Assembly: GCF_014696825.1 (NCBI RefSeq)
Contig: NZ_JACJQU010000002.1
Span: 434,001 to 498,000 of the forward strand
DNA: 64,000 nucleotides
Direction: 5' to 3'
DNA from: Anabaena sphaerica FACHB-251
GTDB taxonomy: Bacteria; Cyanobacteriota; Cyanobacteriia; Cyanobacteriales; Nostocaceae
The notes beneath the pieces are model-generated. The model was not told the DNA's origin. It was given only the letters and a program-made list of their open reading frames with translations, and made no database searches. Within the stretch, counting starts at the first letter, position 1. The number at the start of each line of letters is the position of its first letter. Of the stretch, positions 44,420 through 55,064 are shown one piece after another. Position numbers and translations under genes: made by a program.

Positions 44420-44824
44420 ATGCTTTACCTAATTGATACTAATGTTTGTGTAATGTACTTGAATGGACGCTCCGCATCTATTAGCGATCGCATTTTATCA
44501 GTACCGATTCAAGATATAGCTGTGTGTTCTGTAGTCAAAGCAGAAATTTTTTATGGTGCAATGAAAAGTAATAATCCTACACGCATACGGCAAAGACAAA
44601 AATCATTTCTTGATCATTATCAATCCTTACCTTTTGATGATCAAGCTGCTGCAATTTTCGGTAATATTCGCGCTCAAATTACTGCTCAAGGAACACCCAT
44701 ATGAGCTTATGATTTACAAATTGCTGCCATTGCTTTAGCTCACAATTTAATATTAGTGACACACAATACCAGAGAATTTTCACGTATTCCAGAATTACAA
44801 TTAGAAGACTGGGAAATTGAATAA
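44420..44824 (+). pseudogene. vapC: VapC PIN-domain toxin, nonsense mutation
   Basis: The frame starts with the PIN signature LIDTNV (D6) and reads 94 codons to TGA 44702-44704. Beyond it the same frame continues without frameshift for 40 residues of typical VapC sequence: [12 protein letters not shown], then [11 protein letters not shown], ending at TAA 44822-44824 (135 codons in all). Relatives have Gly-Ala-Tyr-Asp at the break, so one GGA-to-TGA change accounts for it. The lost part contains a catalytic aspartate (in AYDLQIAA) and D/N in the final strand, so the toxin should be inactive. A sequencing error is possible. VapC toxins are tRNA or rRNA ribonucleases. Confidence 0.85.
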
Positions 44825-45012
44825 ATTTAAAATATTAAAAATGTGTTGATTGTTAAAAAATATCACCCCAGATACTTCCTTCTTCCTTTGCGCCTTTGCT
44901 CCTTTCTATCTTTGCGCGAAACAAAAGCTAGATGTAGTTCATTTAATAAAAAATAGTTTCAGAGGTCATTGGTAATTAAAAAACCACCAATTACCTCTTT
45001 AACTACCAAGAA

Positions 45013-46023
<1,011 letters not shown>

Positions 46024-46071
46024 TCACAAAGGTTGTTATAAAATTGGCAGATTTATGATTGTACCGCAAAT

Positions 46072-46190
46072 TGGGGATAGGGGATTGGGGATTGGGGATT
46101 GGGAACTGGGGATAAATTTTTTCTCTTAACCTCTTACCTTATTACTGTCACCTGTCACCTGTCCCCAGTCCCTAGTCCCCATTCACCTGT
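46072..46190. repeat. GGGGATT and CTGTCAC/CCCCAGT heptamer arrays
   Basis: GGGGATT-type units at about 46072-46114, and CTGTCAC followed by CCCCAGT-type units at about 46145-46190. They lie between ilvC and the NADH dehydrogenase gene; the latter has an AAGGA RBS and its promoter region further right. Confidence 0.75.
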
Positions 46191-46310
46191 TCTATTCGCT
46201 ACTTTAATTTTTTTTTAAGAAGTTCAAGATAAACAGAAAAAAATGTGACAATTTTGATACAAAAGTGTTAAGAATAGTTACAGCACCTGTAATACAAGGA
46301 AACATTTCTT

Positions 46311-47669
46311 ATGGTTGATTTACATGACAATAACCCACCACATCAGGTAGTTATCATTGGTGGTGGCTTTGGTGGACTATATGCAGCAAAAGCTTTATCC
46401 AAGGCTAATGTCAATGTGACGCTAATAGATAAACGCAACTTCCATCTATTTCAACCACTTCTGTACCAAGTAGCTACAGGTGCTTTGTCTCCAGCGGATA
46501 TTTCTTCTCCATTGCGTTCTGTCCTCAGCAAGAGCAAAAATACATCAGTATTGTTGGGTGAAGTGAATGATATTGACCCTACAGCGCAAAAGGTCATGGT
46601 GGGTAGTGAAGCTGTACCTTATGATACTTTAATTGTAGCGACAGGTGCGAAGCATTCATATTTTGGTAAGGATAACTGGGAAGAGTTTGCACCTGGGTTG
46701 AAGACTGTGGAAGACGCTATTGAAATGCGTCGGCGGATTTTCATGGCCTTTGAAGCAGCAGAAAAGGAAACTGATCCGGTAAAACGTCAGGCTTTATTAA
46801 CTTTTGTAATTGTGGGTGGTGGTCCAACTGGGGTAGAATTGGCGGGTGCGATCGCAGAATTAGCAACCAAAACCCTCAAAGAAGACTTCCGCAAAATTGA
46901 CACCTCAGAAACCAGAGTTTTACTGTTAGAAGGTTTAGATCGAGTTCTTCCACCCTTCGCACCGGAATTGTCGCAAACAGCGGAAGCATCATTAAAGGCT
47001 TTGGGTGTTGATGTGCAAACCAAAACCTTAGTAACACATATTGAAAATGATATTGTTACGATCAAACAAGGTGATGATGTGAAAGAAATTGCTGCTAAAA
47101 CTGTATTATGGGCAGCGGGTGTAAAAGCCTCAGCGATGGGGAAAATCTTAACAGAAAAGACTGGAGTTGAGAGCGATCGCGCAGGTCGTGTTATCGTTGA
47201 ACCAGACCTAAGCATTAAAGGACATCCCAACATATTTGTAGTTGGTGACTTAGCAAATTTTGCCCATCAAAATGATAAACCCTTACCTGGTGTTGCACCA
47301 GTAGCGATGCAAGAAGGGGAATATGTAGCCAAACTAATTCAAAAGCGCCTGAAAGGTGAAACCCTACCACAATTTAAATATGTGGATAGAGGCAGTTTAG
47401 CAATGATTGGGCAACACGCCGCAGTTGTTGACTTAGGATTTATCAAACTCAGAGGTTTCTTTGCTTGGTTCTTCTGGTTATTTATTCATATCTACTTCCT
47501 GATTGAATTTGATAACAAATTAGTAGTGATGATTCAATGGTTGTGGAGTTATTTTACCCGCAATCGTGGCGCGAGATTAATTACAGGGAAAGAAGTTGTT
47601 AAACCTGTACCAGTTGAAAGTAATGAACATTATCAACCGGCGAAAACTAGACAACCATTGAATGTGTAA
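46311..47669 (+). CDS. Type II NADH dehydrogenase (NDH-2)
   Basis: A 452-residue flavoprotein that oxidises NAD(P)H and reduces plastoquinone without pumping protons. There are two Rossmann motifs, G-G-G-F-G-G-L near residues 18-24 for FAD and V-G-G-G-P-T-G-V-E-L-A-G near 167-178 for NAD(P)H. There is a quinone-site-like A-M-Q-E-G-E-Y (about 335-341) and a C-terminal hydrophobic pair of segments (FFAWFFWLFIHIYFLIEF) that anchors it at the membrane. Homologous to the Ndb enzymes of cyanobacteria; which paralogue is not decided. Confidence 0.9.
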   Translation: MVDLHDNNPPHQVVIIGGGFGGLYAAKALSKANVNVTLIDKRNFHLFQPLLYQVATGALSPADISSPLRSVLSKSKNTSVLLGEVNDIDPTAQKVMVGSEAVPYDTLIVATGAKHSYFGKDNWEEFAPGLKTVEDAIEMRRRIFMAFEAAEKETDPVKRQALLTFVIVGGGPTGVELAGAIAELATKTLKEDFRKIDTSETRVLLLEGLDRVLPPFAPELSQTAEASLKALGVDVQTKTLVTHIENDIVTIKQGDDVKEIAAKTVLWAAGVKASAMGKILTEKTGVESDRAGRVIVEPDLSIKGHPNIFVVGDLANFAHQNDKPLPGVAPVAMQEGEYVAKLIQKRLKGETLPQFKYVDRGSLAMIGQHAAVVDLGFIKLRGFFAWFFWLFIHIYFLIEFDNKLVVMIQWLWSYFTRNRGARLITGKEVVKPVPVESNEHYQPAKTRQPLNV

Positions 47670-47858
47670 AATTGCTCAAATGTGTTAATACTCAAATCCT
47701 CTACGTTTGTCAATAGTAGGGGATATTTTTTTATAAGATTTATAAAGTTACTAAAAGCTGTATATTTTGGGTGCTATTACTGTTATAGTTTTGCAGAATA
47801 GAGAGTGATCGCCTATAATAAACGCAGATAATAATTTCTAATTTGTCTTCTAATTTAT

Positions 47859-48149
47859 ATGAAGTTAGAATTTGAATGGGATGATAAAAAAGCACAAATA
47901 AATTTTGATAAACATGGAGTAAATTTTGAGGAAGCAAAGACAGTATTTGATGATCCGTTTGCTTTGATATTTGATGATCCGGTTCATTCTTTTGGTGAAC
48001 AAAGAGAAATTATTATTGGTTATTCTACTCAAAATCGCTTGCTTCTAGTTTGTTTTACCGAAAGAAATAAAAATGTTATCCGTATTTTCAGTTCTCGTTT
48101 AACCACTAAAAAAGAACGACAAGATTATGAACAAAACACCATCCGTTGA
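47859..48149 (+). CDS. brnT: BrnT-family toxin
   Basis: A 96-residue protein of the BrnT ribonuclease toxin family: F-E-W-D-D-K-K-A-Q-I-N-F-D-K-H-G-V-N-F-E-E-A start, F-D-D-P motif near 33, and E-R-N-K-N-V-I-R-I-F-S-S-R at the end. BrnT has a RelE-like fold and arrests translation. The antitoxin gene overlaps it by 23 bp downstream in the usual toxin-first order. Confidence 0.92.
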   Translation: MKLEFEWDDKKAQINFDKHGVNFEEAKTVFDDPFALIFDDPVHSFGEQREIIIGYSTQNRLLLVCFTERNKNVIRIFSSRLTTKKERQDYEQNTIR

Positions 48150-48348
48150 GCAAAACTCCTTTGAATCAGATGATTTATTACCAGAATATAATTTTGATTA
48201 TAGCCAAGCCCGTCCTAATCGTTTTGCGTCAACTTCAGAAAAGAGAATTACTGTCATTCTTGATCCTGATGTGGCTGAAATTTTTCAAACATCAGAAGCA
48301 GTAAATCGGGCTTTACGGTGCTTATTATCAGCGATTCCTGAAAAATAA
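48127..48348 (+). CDS. brnA: BrnA-like antitoxin
   Basis: A 73-residue partner of brnT with a polar N-terminal region (residues 1-35) and a ribbon-helix-helix-like segment (ITVILDPDVAEIFQTSEAVNRALRCLLSAI). BrnA dimers bind BrnT and repress the operon. The sequence is compatible with BrnA, but the assignment rests mostly on the operon position and overlap. Confidence 0.8.
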   Translation: MNKTPSVEQNSFESDDLLPEYNFDYSQARPNRFASTSEKRITVILDPDVAEIFQTSEAVNRALRCLLSAIPEK

Positions 48349-48502
48349 AATAACTTTCATCTATAGTCATCCTGATTATATGGGATGGCTGAATTTAAGA
48401 AAGTGAAATTTAGGGAATTTTGAAATATTATAATATTCCCAGTCTTGATACTGGGAACTATTATTTCTAATATATTTTTATCCAGGTGTTAAAACTAAGA
48501 TT

Positions 48503-49639
48503 ATGTTCAACGATGATATAAACAATATCACAAGAAATAGAATTATTGCTGTTGTGGTATTCATTACTTCTATACCTTTTTTAGTTACAATTTATTCAAT
48601 TTTCATGATTTTAACTACTGAGAGGACAGAATTTGTAAAAGAAAAATATGAATACATCATTGAAATTTTAAAGACTGCTGGTTTATTTATTGGTGGAATT
48701 GCAGTATTTATAAATATTTACTTTGCTGCTAAACGAGCTTATGCTATGGAAGAAAGTGCGATCGCTGCAAATAAAAATGCTGAAATTGCACTTCACAACT
48801 TAAAAATATCAGAAGACAAGCAAATTACAGAACGCTTTGCTAAAGCCATAGAACAGCTTGCGAGTGAAAAAATTGAAGTCAGATTAGGGGCGATTTATAC
48901 TTTAGAGAGAATTGCTAGAGATTCAGAACAAGACCAATGGACAATTATGGAGGTTCTTACGGCTTTTGTCCGTGAGTATGCACCTGTTAAAAAAGAAGAT
49001 AAGTTAAAAGGTCAAGAAGATATAGAAAAATTACCAAAACTTAGGCTTGATATTCAAGCGTGTCTCACTGTAATTGGAGAACGTATACACCCAGATCCAG
49101 AAAAGAAGAGACTTAATTTAACTAATGTTGATATTAGTAACGCCAACCTCATAGGAGCCAACCTCACAGGAGCCGATATCATAGAAGCCAACCTCACAGG
49201 AGCCGATTTCACAGGAGCCGACCTCACAGGAGCCTTCCTCATAGGAGCTTGCCTCACAGGAGCTTGCCTCACAGGAGCCTACCTCATAGGAGCCTACCTT
49301 ACAGGAGCCGATATCATAGAAGCCAAGCTCATAAAAGCTGACCTTACAGGAGCCAACCTCGTAGCAGCCAAGCTCACAAAATCCATACTCAAACAAGCCA
49401 ACCTCACAGGAGCGTACCTCAAAGAAGCCGACCTCACAGGAGCGTACCTCAAGGAAGTTAACCTTACAGGAGCGTACCTTTTTAGAGCCAATCTTACACA
49501 AGCTAACCTCACAAAATCCATACTCAAAGGAGCCAACCTCGTACAAGCTTATCTTGCAGAAGCTGATCTTGCAGAAGCCGACCTCACAGGAGCGATACTC
49601 AAAGGAGCTATAATGCCAGATGGGTCAATTCATGATTAG
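48503..49639 (+). CDS. Membrane-anchored pentapeptide-repeat protein
   Basis: A 378-residue protein with two membrane helices (about 13-35 and 56-76), then a long helical region (83-200), then about 30 pentapeptide repeats of A(N/D)LxG type (from about residue 207 to 371). These should form a right-handed square beta-helix. The DNA of this part (49129-49615) is a 15-bp tandem repeat. Cyanobacteria have many such proteins; some mimic DNA, but for membrane-anchored ones the role is unknown. Confidence 0.85.
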   Translation: MFNDDINNITRNRIIAVVVFITSIPFLVTIYSIFMILTTERTEFVKEKYEYIIEILKTAGLFIGGIAVFINIYFAAKRAYAMEESAIAANKNAEIALHNLKISEDKQITERFAKAIEQLASEKIEVRLGAIYTLERIARDSEQDQWTIMEVLTAFVREYAPVKKEDKLKGQEDIEKLPKLRLDIQACLTVIGERIHPDPEKKRLNLTNVDISNANLIGANLTGADIIEANLTGADFTGADLTGAFLIGACLTGACLTGAYLIGAYLTGADIIEAKLIKADLTGANLVAAKLTKSILKQANLTGAYLKEADLTGAYLKEVNLTGAYLFRANLTQANLTKSILKGANLVQAYLAEADLAEADLTGAILKGAIMPDGSIHD

Positions 49640-49783
49640 GAAGATTTGATTCTTGTAAATTCTCAATAAACAAAACTTTCTCCCCCACAAAACCGAATAT
49701 TTAAAACAGTCGCTACCATTTTATAAACCAAATCATATTACTACATAATAGAAATAGAAATTCTATCTTTAGGATTATCAATA

Positions 49784-50557
49784 ATGTATCAAACAGATCC
49801 ACCACTTTCCCCTAAAGAAACATTACCAACAATGTATGATCTTCCTAGCGAGGACTCGGATGAGAAAGGTTTGCCAGATCAATTTCATTTACTACAACCA
49901 CAATTACTAGCAGACACATTTCGCCCCCCTAACTATCCTAGCGACCAAATATTTACAGCTAGTGATATGAATTTATATTATGATGCTCGACATCCAATTT
50001 GGTATAAACGCCCAGATTGGTTTGCGGTTTTAGGTGTACCATATTTATATGAAAATAAAGATTTACGTTTAAGTTATGTAGTATGGCAAGAAGCAGTAAA
50101 TCCTTATATTGTCGTTGAATTACTATCACCAGGAACAGAAAAAGAAGATTTAGGTCAAACATTGCGAGATGTAGAAAAACCTCCTGGTAAATGGGAAGTT
50201 TACGAACAAATTTTAAGAGTACCCTATTACGCCATCTTTGATCGTTATAAATCTGAATTTAGAATGTTTCAGTTAACTGGCGCTCGTTATAATGAAGTAA
50301 ACTTATCAGATTTTCGTTTTTGGATTCCTGAATTAGAATTAGGTTTGGGAGTTTGGCAGGGCAGTTACAAAAATGTGAATATGCCTTGGTTACGTTGGTA
50401 TGATAAAGATAGTAATTGGGTGTTAACTCCCGCAGAAGAAGAACGCCAAAAAGCTGAACAGGAACGACAAAAAGCTGAACAAGAAAGACAAAAAACAGAA
50501 AGATTAATAGCCCAACTCCGTGCGCTTGGTGTTGAACCTGATTTAGAGGATGTTTGA
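49784..50557 (+). CDS. Uma2-family putative endonuclease-fold protein
   Basis: A 257-residue Uma2 (DUF820) protein with the PD-(D/E)XK-like restriction fold: R-P-D-W near 76-79 (RPDWFAVLGVP), I-V-V-E-L-L-S-P-G-T (109-118) and Y-E-Q-I-L-R-V-P-Y-Y (140s). The C-terminal 40 residues are a repeated E-Q-E-R-Q-K-A coiled-coil. The family is vastly expanded in cyanobacteria, and its activity and purpose are not established. Confidence 0.85.
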   Translation: MYQTDPPLSPKETLPTMYDLPSEDSDEKGLPDQFHLLQPQLLADTFRPPNYPSDQIFTASDMNLYYDARHPIWYKRPDWFAVLGVPYLYENKDLRLSYVVWQEAVNPYIVVELLSPGTEKEDLGQTLRDVEKPPGKWEVYEQILRVPYYAIFDRYKSEFRMFQLTGARYNEVNLSDFRFWIPELELGLGVWQGSYKNVNMPWLRWYDKDSNWVLTPAEEERQKAEQERQKAEQERQKTERLIAQLRALGVEPDLEDV

Positions 50558-50721
50558 CTTCTGAGATAATTGATGTGAATAAATGATAGATATAGGCAAG
50601 AAGTCGGGGATCTAAACACCATCTAGGTTTCCCTAACATTAGTTTACCTCCTTCCTCTTTATGTGTGCATTTTTTGTTAAATTAACCAGTACATTAATAA
50701 GGAGGATAGGAAAACAAACCA

Positions 50722-52008
50722 ATGAATGCGATCGCCTCTACCATAGCATCTATTATCAACACAGAAAACGCTGTCTTACCTTGGCAAAAACTCGAACCCA
50801 GTCAGCAACAACGCATCCAACCAGCGATGGACACCAAAAGCCATCCCAGTTGTATCGTATATCCCCACAGCCAAGCAGAACTAGCCGCAGTCATGGCCAC
50901 CGCTAACCGCAATAAATGGCGTGTTCTTCCCTGCGGTAGTGGAAGTAAACTCAACTGGGGTGGTTTAAGTAAAAATATTGATATTATTATCAGTACAGAA
51001 CGTATTAACCAACTCATAGACCACGCTGTAGGTGATTTAACTGTCACCGTCGAAGCTGGGATGAAATTTGGCGAAATTCAGGAAATTTTAGCCAAATCTC
51101 GGCAAACATTAGCCCTTGCTCCGAGCTTCCCCCATTTTGCTACCATTGGCGGTATTGTAGCTACTGCTGATACAGGTTCTATGCGTCAACGTTATGGCGG
51201 TGTACGTGACCAACTTTTAGGTATAACTTTTATCCGTGCTGATGGACAAATAGCCAAAGCTGGAGGAAGGGTAGTAAAAAATGTTGCTGGTTACGACTTG
51301 ATGAAATTGTTCACCGGTGCTTACGGTACATTAGGAATTATCAGCCAAGTCACTTTTCGAGTTTATCCTTTACCGGAAACATCCGCAACAGTAATATTAA
51401 CTGGTAAAGCTGAAGCAATATCCCAAGCTGCTAAAATTCTTCAAAGTTCTGAGTTAACACCAACTCAAGCAGATTTAATATCAAATCAATTAGTTTCTGA
51501 TTTAGGTTTAGGTAACGGAATTGCTTTAATTGTCCGTTTTCAAAGTATTAGCGGAAGTGTGCAGGAACAGTCAAATCGACTTGTATCAATTGGGCAAAAA
51601 TTGGGTTTAAAATTAGAAATTTATGCCGCAGAAAATGAAGCTAATCTATGGCAACAATTACCAGAAAGAATACATTCTTCTGGGAATATTTCAGAAATTA
51701 CTGGCAAAATAGGAGTATTACCAACTGCTGCGGTAGAGATAATAAATCAGATTAAATTCGGTTTAATTCATCTCAGTAGCGGTTTAGGTTTGGTGCGGTT
51801 AGAAAATCAAGACCAGGTTTTGAAATTGCGTGATTTTTGTCAAGCTAATTCTGGTTTTTTAAGTGTTTTATCTGCACCTGTGGAGATAAAAGAAAAGTTG
51901 GATATTTGGGGTTATAATGGTAATGCTTTACATATTATGCGGGGGATTAAAGAACAGTTTGATGGTAGTTATATTTTAAGTCCTGGTCGGTTTGTGGGTG
52001 GGATTTAA
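50722..52008 (+). CDS. glcE: Glycolate dehydrogenase FAD subunit
   Basis: A 428-residue FAD-binding subunit of glycolate dehydrogenase. It has an FAD-binding PCMH domain (about 60-225; CGSGSKLNWGG, V-T-V-E-A-G-M-K-F-G, G-G-I-V-A-T-A-D-T-G-S) and a C-terminal substrate-cap part. The complex oxidises photorespiratory glycolate to glyoxylate in the plant-like cyanobacterial photorespiratory cycle. The glcF gene follows 83 bp later; the GlcD subunit is not in the window. A strong AGGAGG lies about 12 bp upstream of the ATG. Confidence 0.9.
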   Translation: MNAIASTIASIINTENAVLPWQKLEPSQQQRIQPAMDTKSHPSCIVYPHSQAELAAVMATANRNKWRVLPCGSGSKLNWGGLSKNIDIIISTERINQLIDHAVGDLTVTVEAGMKFGEIQEILAKSRQTLALAPSFPHFATIGGIVATADTGSMRQRYGGVRDQLLGITFIRADGQIAKAGGRVVKNVAGYDLMKLFTGAYGTLGIISQVTFRVYPLPETSATVILTGKAEAISQAAKILQSSELTPTQADLISNQLVSDLGLGNGIALIVRFQSISGSVQEQSNRLVSIGQKLGLKLEIYAAENEANLWQQLPERIHSSGNISEITGKIGVLPTAAVEIINQIKFGLIHLSSGLGLVRLENQDQVLKLRDFCQANSGFLSVLSAPVEIKEKLDIWGYNGNALHIMRGIKEQFDGSYILSPGRFVGGI

Positions 52009-52091
52009 TATTTAAGAATAACGTTCGCGTAGCGTGCGCGCAGCGCATACCACAAAGACACGAAGAACACGAAGAAAGAGGGGAAGAAGAA

Positions 52092-53441
52092 ATGCAAGTT
52101 TCAGATGGTGCTGTTAATAATACTGCTAGTATTAAGAATTTAAAGGGGTTTGATGCTAGTCATCCTCCTGACCCAAAGTTGATTGATAGTTGTGTTCATT
52201 GTGGGTTTTGTCTTTCTACTTGTCCTAGTTATCGGGTGTTAGGTAAGGAGATGGATTCACCCAGGGGTCGTATCTATTTAATGGATGCTATTAATGAGGG
52301 GGAAATTGCTTTAAATACGGCAACTGTTGAACATTTTGATTCTTGTTTGGGTTGTCTTGCTTGTGTGTCAACTTGTCCTTCTGGTGTGCAGTATGATAAG
52401 TTGATTTCAGCAACTCGTCATCAGGTTGAGAGAAATTATAATCGCAGTTTTTCTGATAAGTTAATTCGGCAGTTAATTTTTTCTCTGTTTCCTAATCCTG
52501 ATGTTTTAAGAATTTTACTTTTGCCTTTATTCGTTTATCAAAAGTTGGGTGTTTCTAAGTTATTACGTGCTACTGGGTTAATCAAAGCTATATCTCCCCG
52601 GTTAGCAGCTATGGAATCTATTCTCCCGGAAATTACTGTTAAATCTTTTCAGGATAATTTACCAGATATCATTCCTGCACAGGGTGAAAAAAGATATCGT
52701 GTTGGTGTAATTTTGGGATGTGTGCAACGTCTGTTTTTCTCTCCTGTGAATGAAGCAACGGTGCGGGTTTTAACTGCAAATGGTTGTGAGGTGGTAATTC
52801 CTAAATCTCAAGGTTGTTGTGCTGCACTTCCTGAACACCAAGGACAAACCGAACAAGCGAAAGCTTTAGCAAGACAAATGATTGATAGTTTTGCTGATAC
52901 AAATGTGGATTTTGTGATTATCAATGCTGCCGGTTGTGGTCATACTTTAAAAGAATATGGTCACATTTTAGCTGATGATCCAGAATATGCCGAAAAAGCC
53001 AAAGCATTTGCAGCAAAGGTAAAAGATGCACAAGAGTTTTTAATTAATGTGGGTTTAACTGCTGAACTTTCACCGTTAACTGATAAAAATTTAACCTTGG
53101 TTTATCAAGATGCTTGTCATTTATTGCATGGTCAAAAAATTAGTATTCAACCCCGTCAGTTATTAAGAAAAATTCCCGGTGTCACCTTAAGAGAACCAAT
53201 AGATGCGGCTTTGTGTTGTGGTAGTGCAGGTGTTTATAATATGCTGCAACCCGAAATTGCTGAAGAATTAGGTAAACAAAAAGCGCAGAATTTAATCAAT
53301 ACTGGTGCTGAGTTAATTGCTTCTCCTAACCCTGGTTGTAGTTTGCAAATTAGTAAATATTTGCAGGGTAAAAATATTTCAGTTATGCACCCAATGGAAT
53401 TGTTAGATTATTCTATTCGGGGAGAAAAGTTGAAATTGTAA
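52092..53441 (+). CDS. glcF: Glycolate dehydrogenase iron-sulfur subunit
   Basis: A 449-residue protein with two 4Fe-4S motifs (C-V-H-C-G-F-C-L-S-T-C-P, 35-46, and C-L-G-C-L-A-C-V-S-T-C-P, 86-97), and two cysteine-rich CCG domains (Q-G-C-C-A-A-L near 242 and A-L-C-C-G-S-A-G-V near 378). It passes electrons from the flavin of the GlcDE part towards the quinone pool. A terminator-like hairpin follows. It lies 83 bp after glcE, in an interval containing repetitive DNA. Confidence 0.95.
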   Translation: MQVSDGAVNNTASIKNLKGFDASHPPDPKLIDSCVHCGFCLSTCPSYRVLGKEMDSPRGRIYLMDAINEGEIALNTATVEHFDSCLGCLACVSTCPSGVQYDKLISATRHQVERNYNRSFSDKLIRQLIFSLFPNPDVLRILLLPLFVYQKLGVSKLLRATGLIKAISPRLAAMESILPEITVKSFQDNLPDIIPAQGEKRYRVGVILGCVQRLFFSPVNEATVRVLTANGCEVVIPKSQGCCAALPEHQGQTEQAKALARQMIDSFADTNVDFVIINAAGCGHTLKEYGHILADDPEYAEKAKAFAAKVKDAQEFLINVGLTAELSPLTDKNLTLVYQDACHLLHGQKISIQPRQLLRKIPGVTLREPIDAALCCGSAGVYNMLQPEIAEELGKQKAQNLINTGAELIASPNPGCSLQISKYLQGKNISVMHPMELLDYSIRGEKLKL

Positions 53442-53449
53442 AAATTCAC

Positions 53450-53478
53450 ATCACCGACTTATTTGATAAGTCGGTGAT
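53450..53478 (+). terminator. glcF terminator-like hairpin
   Basis: ATCACCGACTTA and TAAGTCGGTGAT form 12-bp perfect arms around a 5-base loop, 8 bp after the glcF stop codon. No strong T-run, but position and strength fit termination. Confidence 0.7.
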
Positions 53479-53627
53479 CTAGGTATTAGAAGTTTAAATT
53501 TTGCTTAAATATCATAATGGGAATGTAATTATTTTCAAGAAGAAATTTTTTCTACCCGGTGGCAGACTTTTATCAGCAACTGTAAAATCATGACATCATC
53601 AAACCAGGTTATGTTTCCCATTATCCT

Positions 53628-54845
53628 ATGAAAATCTTAGTATTAAATGCCGGATCTAGTAGCCAAAAAAGTTGTCTGTATGAAATTACAGATGACACTC
53701 TTCCCCAGCAAGCACCACAACCTCTTTGGGAAGGGAAAGTTAACTGGACTCAAGACCGGGGTGTGGCGGAAATTGAGGTAAAAACAGCGACTGGTGAGGT
53801 ACTGCAAGAATCCATTTATGGTGACTCCCGCAAAGCACACGTAGCCTATATGTTGTATACTCTGACTCGTGGTGCTACTAAGGTGATTGGTCAGTTATCA
53901 GAAATTGATGTGGTCGGACATCGGGTGGTACATGGTGGACAAGATTACCGCAATAGTGTGATAATTACTGAAGATGTTAAAAAAGCGATCGCTCGTCTTT
54001 CTACCCTAGCCCCAGCACATAATCCAGGCGCTGTAGATGGCATAGAAGCCATTGAGCAAAGCTTGGGAAGTGTTAAACAAGTGGCAGTATTTGATACTGG
54101 CTTTCATAGCACTTTACCTGATGCAGCCGCCATCTATCCTGGTCCCTACGAATGGGTAGAGCAAGGTATTCGTCGCTATGGCTTTCATGGTATCAGTCAC
54201 CAATACTGTGCTAATCGTGCAGCGCAAATTCTCGGTCAAGATTTAACGTCTCTGCGCTTAATTACTTGCCATTTAGGTAACGGTTGTTCTTTAGCAGCAA
54301 TTAAAGATGGTCGCAGTATTGATACAACGATGGGATTTACACCCCTAGATGGTTTAATGATGGGAAGTCGTTGCGGTTCCATTGATCCTGGGATTTTAAT
54401 TTATCTGTTGCGTCAATCTGATTACTCAGCAGAAAGCTTAGATTATGTTTTAAATAAAGCTTCTGGCTTGCGGGGAATTTCGGGCGTTTCCAGTGATTTA
54501 CCTCAAGTCATGGAAGCAATTTACCAAGGTAATTATCGCGCTAAACTAGCATGGGATATTTACGTACATCGTTTGCGGGCTGGTATCGGTTCTATGCTGG
54601 CTAGTCTTGGGGGATTAGATGTGTTAGTATTTACTGCTGGAGTCGGAGAAAAATCCTCATTAATAAGACAAGCGGCTTGTGAGGCTTGGGAATTTTTAGG
54701 ACTGAAAATAGACTCTGAAAAAAATCAACAACAGTTAATTAATGTAGATATTGCTACTCCTGAATCCAATGTTAGAGTATTAGTTATACACACACAAGAA
54801 GATTGGGCGATCGCTCAACAATGTTGGCAGTTATTACAGAAGTAA
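53628..54845 (+). CDS. ackA: Acetate kinase
   Basis: AckA interconverts acetate plus ATP with acetyl phosphate, linking fermentation and overflow metabolism to acetyl-CoA through Pta. The 405-residue protein has both family signatures: VLNAGSSSQKSCL at the start and the G-V-G-E-K-S/T region near 345, plus the R-Y-G-F-H-G-I-S-H block (175-183) and catalytic R/D residues in V-F-D-T-G-F-H-S. Full length. There is no pta next to it. A heptamer array follows before the next gene. Confidence 0.96.
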   Translation: MKILVLNAGSSSQKSCLYEITDDTLPQQAPQPLWEGKVNWTQDRGVAEIEVKTATGEVLQESIYGDSRKAHVAYMLYTLTRGATKVIGQLSEIDVVGHRVVHGGQDYRNSVIITEDVKKAIARLSTLAPAHNPGAVDGIEAIEQSLGSVKQVAVFDTGFHSTLPDAAAIYPGPYEWVEQGIRRYGFHGISHQYCANRAAQILGQDLTSLRLITCHLGNGCSLAAIKDGRSIDTTMGFTPLDGLMMGSRCGSIDPGILIYLLRQSDYSAESLDYVLNKASGLRGISGVSSDLPQVMEAIYQGNYRAKLAWDIYVHRLRAGIGSMLASLGGLDVLVFTAGVGEKSSLIRQAACEAWEFLGLKIDSEKNQQQLINVDIATPESNVRVLVIHTQEDWAIAQQCWQLLQK

Positions 54846-54985
54846 AAAAATTCAGACGGAACAGAAAAAACTCATGTTTAAGAACATGAGAGTAAAATAA
54901 TGACACTGTTTTTTTTCGTGTTACGCATCTCAAAATAAATCTTTTTTTTTGACTGAGCTTTAAACTCAAAACTAAAGTTTCTTAT

Positions 54986-55028
54986 CTGTTCCCTGTTCCC
55001 TGTTCCCTGTTCCCTGTTCCCTGTTCCC
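54986..55028. repeat. CTGTTCC heptamer array (six units)
   Basis: Six perfect CTGTTCC units (54986-55027), then a T-rich run. The array lies between ackA and the 261-residue protein gene. A mirror array of GGGAACA units lies downstream of that gene (about 55869-55898), so this small gene is bracketed by complementary arrays. Confidence 0.85.
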
Positions 55029-55064
55029 TTTTTTTGTAAAAAATGTCATTTTGAATTTCTGAAT

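Noticed and set aside
38640-44925. Shared pyrimidine-rich strings (GCGCCTTTGCTCC, TTTGCGCGAAAC) at 38655-38705 and 44876-44925, and the CGCAGAT repeats at 35670-35702
   Set aside because: These are common low-complexity cyanobacterial intergenic strings; without a genome-wide count I do not treat them as a defined element.
49054-49546. Overlapping long frames on the minus strand opposite the pentapeptide-repeat gene
   Set aside because: They are produced by the 15-bp tandem repeat, which keeps other frames open; the encoded sequences are just repeated heptamer or pentamer words.
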